Source of the DNA: Verrucomicrobiaceae bacterium
GTDB lineage: Bacteria > Verrucomicrobiota > Verrucomicrobiia > Verrucomicrobiales > Verrucomicrobiaceae
Direction: 5' to 3'
Assembly (NCBI GenBank): GCA_019694165.1
Contig: JAIBCL010000002.1
Location: 248,001-312,000, forward strand
DNA length: 64,000 nt
The notes under the pieces were generated by a model. It was given only the letters and a program-made list of their open reading frames with translations, made no database searches and was not told the DNA's origin. A program made the position numbers and the translations under genes. Positions 61,296 through 64,000 of this stretch are shown piece after piece. Every line of letters starts with the position of its first letter. Position 1 is the stretch's first letter.

Positions 61296-64000
61296 ATGGC
61301 ATTCTCAAATGCGCGCCCGCCAGCCTCTCCGATGGTCTTCGAGTCGCGTTCCCATGCGCGCCGAGGTATACTGCGTGCGGCGGCTTGGATGGTGGCGCTC
61401 GCTGCGGCGTTGATGCTGGCCGGGCTGCTGGCGGGCTGGCTGGTGACACCGTCGTCGAGAGCCGCAAAAGAGCGCGTGCTCGCCCGGTGTCTTGCCAGCG
61501 CGAACCACGATGCAGTGGACTTTGCCCATCCTCAGGAGGCGGCGATCCCTCGGGCGGCTCAAACGTCGGAACGCGAACGCATGGAGAACCGCGCGGCCTT
61601 TGCAGTGAAGAAGCAGATTCGCACGGCCTTCGTCGTCGCGGAGGATGAGAAGAGCGTGCTGGATTATCGCCGCCATCGCGGGGTGCTGGATGCGGCTTTT
61701 GTGACCTGGTTTTCCGTCACGACCAAGGACGGCATGCCGGTGCGTCTTCCCTCGACGGAGCCTGCGGAGTCGTTCTTCGGCACGGATGCCGTCGCGCTGC
61801 CAGTGGTCACAAATGCCGACTCCGGCGGCGGGTGGCGGCCGCAAGAACTGGCGGAACTCCTCGGTGACGAGACGGCCTCAGCCCGTCTCATTGAGAATCT
61901 GAAGCAGCAGGTGCTGGCGCTGCGGGCCGACGGCATCAATGTGGACTTCGAGCAGTTCACCAAGAACGAGCGTGATGATTTTTCGTTCTTCATCCGCCGG
62001 CTCGCGGAGGCGTTCCACCACGAGCATCTGCTCGTGACGGTGGACGTGCCGCTCTACGACGAGGCCTATGACTACGAGTACCTCGGCGACGTGGCCGATG
62101 CGCTGGTGCTCATGGCCTACGACGAGCATTACCCCGGCTCCGCGCCCGGCAGCATCGCGGGAGAAGACTGGTTCACCAATGCCCTCGATGAAATGGCCGC
62201 GCGCATTCCTCCGCAGAAACTCATCGTCGTGCTCGGCGCCTACGGCTACGACTGGAACCTCGCCTCGACCCCCGGCAAACCGGCGGCCAGCGTTCCTTTT
62301 GCGGACGCCATGCGCCTGGCGGAAGAAGCCGACGGTGGCGTAACTGCCGACGGCGATGCGATGAACACGCATTTTCGCTATCGCGACGAGCACGGCGATA
62401 CGCACGAGGTCTGGCTCCTCGATGCTGTGAGCGCGTGGAACCAGATGAACATCGCCGCAGGCTTCCGCCTCCACGGCACTTCGATGTGGCGCCTGGGCCT
62501 TGAGGACGAAGGTGTGTGGGATTTCATGGGGCTTCAGGATCCTGCCAGTTTTCAGCCGGCGCGGCTCCGCACTGTCCGCCCCGGGGCGCTCGTCACCTTC
62601 CGGGGTGATGGCGAGCTGCTGCACGTCGCGACCTCCGCCGCGGAAGGCACGAGGCAGATCGATCTGCACGGGCGGCTCGTCGATTACGCCGAGTATCTCT
62701 CGATGCCGCGGTCATCCGAAGTCGTGCGCTTCGGTCACGACCCGCGCAAACGCATCGCGCTGACCTTCGACGACGGCCCCGATCCGGAGTGGACGCCGCC
62801 CATCCTCGACGTGCTGCGTGAGGAAAACGTCTCCGCCACTTTCTTTGTCATCGGTGATGAAGTGCAGCGCTTCCCTGCTCTCACGCGCCGAATTTCAGCG
62901 GACGGCCATGCGCTGGGGAATCACAGCTTCATGCATCCGCGCCTGGAGGATGTCTCCGCCACGCGGTTGCGCATCGAATTGAACGCCACCGCGCGCGCCA
63001 TCCAGGCTGCCACCGGGCGCGGCACCGTGCTCTTCCGCGCGCCATTCGACACTGACACGAGGCCCGCACGCGCCTCCGAGCTGCGCGTCATCGCGGCCGC
63101 GGGCCAGCTCGGCTGCATCTGCGTGGGTGCGGACATCGACGCTTGCGACTACGAGAAGCCGGGAACGAATGCCATCGTAAAGCATGTGCTCGACGGTCTC
63201 GCGCCCGGCGGCCCGAACATCGTGGTCATGCACGATGGCGGTGGCGATCGCAGTCAGACTGTGGCCGCACTGCGCCGTCTCGTGCCGCTGCTCAAGACGC
63301 AGGGCTATGAATTCGTCACCGTGCCCGCACTGATGCACGTCTCCCCGGACGAGGTGATGCCGCCGCTCACGCGCGAGGACCAGTGGGTCGTGCTCGGCCA
63401 GAAGACGCTCACGAGCCTTCGCAACGGAGGCTGGCGCATTCTTTACTGGGTCTTCATCGCCACCACGGTCATCTCGGTGCTGCGCATCGCCTTCGTCGGC
63501 CTGCTCGTCTGGCGGCATCACGGCAAAAAGACGGCGCAGTCCCCCTTCACGCCGCCTGTGACGGTGCTGGTTCCCGCGTTCAATGAAGCCGGCGTGATCA
63601 TCCCCACACTCGAGGCTGTTTTGAGGAGCGACTACCCGGATTTCACCGTGCTCGTCATCGACGACGGCAGCACTGACGCCACTGCGACACTCGTCGGCGA
63701 ATTCGCGGCCCGCCACCCGCGGGTGCGCCTGCTCACAAAGGCAAACGCCGGCAAATGGGCCGCGCTCAACGACGGCTTCCGGGCCACGGACACCGAATAC
63801 GTCGTCACCATCGATGCCGACACCCTCATCGGCCACCACACGCTGCGCGAGCTGATGCGCCCCTTCGCCGAAGAGCGTGTGGATGCCGTGTGCGGCAATG
63901 TACAGGTCGGGAACGTGCGCAACTTGCTCACCGCCTTTCAGGACGTGGAATACGTCACCACGCAGAACTACGACCGCCGCGCCTTCTCCGTGCTGAACTG
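61296..64000 (+). CDS. GH18-NodB-GT2 fusion protein, cut by the window end
   Basis: The frame is open from ATG 61296 (alternative ATG 61332) to the end of the window, at least 901 codons; the C-terminus is missing. After a basic start and a signal-anchor helix (about 32-53) comes a GH18-like domain with GINVDFEQF (Glu219) and ALVLMAYDEHYPG, then a NodB deacetylase domain (DDGPDP, D492-D493, NHSFMHPR, RAPFDTDTR), two membrane helices near 712-745, and a GT2 glycosyltransferase (IDDGST at 789-792, DADT at 840-843). The set combines polymer making, deacetylation and cleavage, similar to functions split over PgaB and PgaC in poly-N-acetylglucosamine export. Confidence 0.9.
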   Translation, partial: MAFSNARPPASPMVFESRSHARRGILRAAAWMVALAAALMLAGLLAGWLVTPSSRAAKERVLARCLASANHDAVDFAHPQEAAIPRAAQTSERERMENRAAFAVKKQIRTAFVVAEDEKSVLDYRRHRGVLDAAFVTWFSVTTKDGMPVRLPSTEPAESFFGTDAVALPVVTNADSGGGWRPQELAELLGDETASARLIENLKQQVLALRADGINVDFEQFTKNERDDFSFFIRRLAEAFHHEHLLVTVDVPLYDEAYDYEYLGDVADALVLMAYDEHYPGSAPGSIAGEDWFTNALDEMAARIPPQKLIVVLGAYGYDWNLASTPGKPAASVPFADAMRLAEEADGGVTADGDAMNTHFRYRDEHGDTHEVWLLDAVSAWNQMNIAAGFRLHGTSMWRLGLEDEGVWDFMGLQDPASFQPARLRTVRPGALVTFRGDGELLHVATSAAEGTRQIDLHGRLVDYAEYLSMPRSSEVVRFGHDPRKRIALTFDDGPDPEWTPPILDVLREENVSATFFVIGDEVQRFPALTRRISADGHALGNHSFMHPRLEDVSATRLRIELNATARAIQAATGRGTVLFRAPFDTDTRPARASELRVIAAAGQLGCICVGADIDACDYEKPGTNAIVKHVLDGLAPGGPNIVVMHDGGGDRSQTVAALRRLVPLLKTQGYEFVTVPALMHVSPDEVMPPLTREDQWVVLGQKTLTSLRNGGWRILYWVFIATTVISVLRIAFVGLLVWRHHGKKTAQSPFTPPVTVLVPAFNEAGVIIPTLEAVLRSDYPDFTVLVIDDGSTDATATLVGEFAARHPRVRLLTKANAGKWAALNDGFRATDTEYVVTIDADTLIGHHTLRELMRPFAEERVDAVCGNVQVGNVRNLLTAFQDVEYVTTQNYDRRAFSVLN

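Overview
The window is GC-rich and densely coding, and reads as a piece of a Verrucomicrobia chromosome (Prosthecobacter/Verrucomicrobium-like). The placement rests on family content only: Tat-exported Gfo/Idh/MocA proteins, DUF1080 (3-keto-disaccharide hydrolase) proteins, a DUF1501 protein, TPR-ExbD-ExbB modules, a Ser/Thr kinase with C-terminal repeats, and a Pup-ligase/Dop homologue outside Actinobacteria. No rRNA, phage, plasmid, integrase, transposase or CRISPR array is visible. Two tRNA genes (Asn-GTT and a CAT-anticodon tRNA) are present, both on the minus strand.

Layout. 1-5.3 kb: end of a LysR regulator, a double-SIS MurQ/GCKR-like protein, a probable lipoprotein, a Tat Gfo/Idh protein with a good terminator, and a NodB deacetylase starting 5 nt after tRNA-Asn. 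5.5-9.65 kb: a tight minus-strand operon of a PA0069-type radical SAM protein, a calcineurin-like phosphoesterase, a RlaP-like nucleotidyltransferase, an HD phosphohydrolase and a second RlaP-like nucleotidyltransferase, partly with ATGA overlaps. 9.7-18.1 kb: peptidoglycan-binding protein, AroE, Hsp33, two DUF1080 proteins, YggU, a secreted beta-helix protein and a secreted alpha/beta hydrolase. 18.2-23.4 kb: a DUF2339/DUF3999 pair. 23.6-29.6 kb: a lone Dop/PafA-like enzyme, a histidine kinase without a response regulator, a thioredoxin, two small proteins and a second Tat Gfo/Idh protein. 29.6-42.2 kb: a lipase-maturation-factor-like membrane protein, MnmE, a tandem SGNH hydrolase, a 1610-residue Ser/Thr kinase, a GyrA/ParC subunit and CdsA. 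42.3-49.6 kb: a P-loop NTPase, TPM/TPM/LemA, two secreted propeller proteins and a secreted nitrilase-superfamily enzyme. 49.6-54.3 kb: AsnB, an EF-hand plus calpain-like protease, and DUF1501. 54.5-64 kb: RRM protein, TPR-ExbD-ExbB operon with a strong promoter, dCMP-deaminase-like protein, glutamate dehydrogenase, tRNA(CAT), and a GH18-NodB-GT2 fusion cut by the window end.

Most notable: the kinase gene carries several short palindromes flanked by a GTAG-type tetranucleotide, mostly paired in inverted orientation like REP/BIME elements. They are kept in frame inside the protein, one pair even inside the kinase domain, and another unit overlaps the stop codon. Second in interest are the two-nucleotidyltransferase/HD/phosphoesterase/radical SAM operon, which resembles nucleic-acid repair gene sets, and the isolated Pup-ligase-like enzyme. 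The GH18-NodB-GT2 fusion puts polysaccharide synthesis, deacetylation and cleavage domains on one chain.
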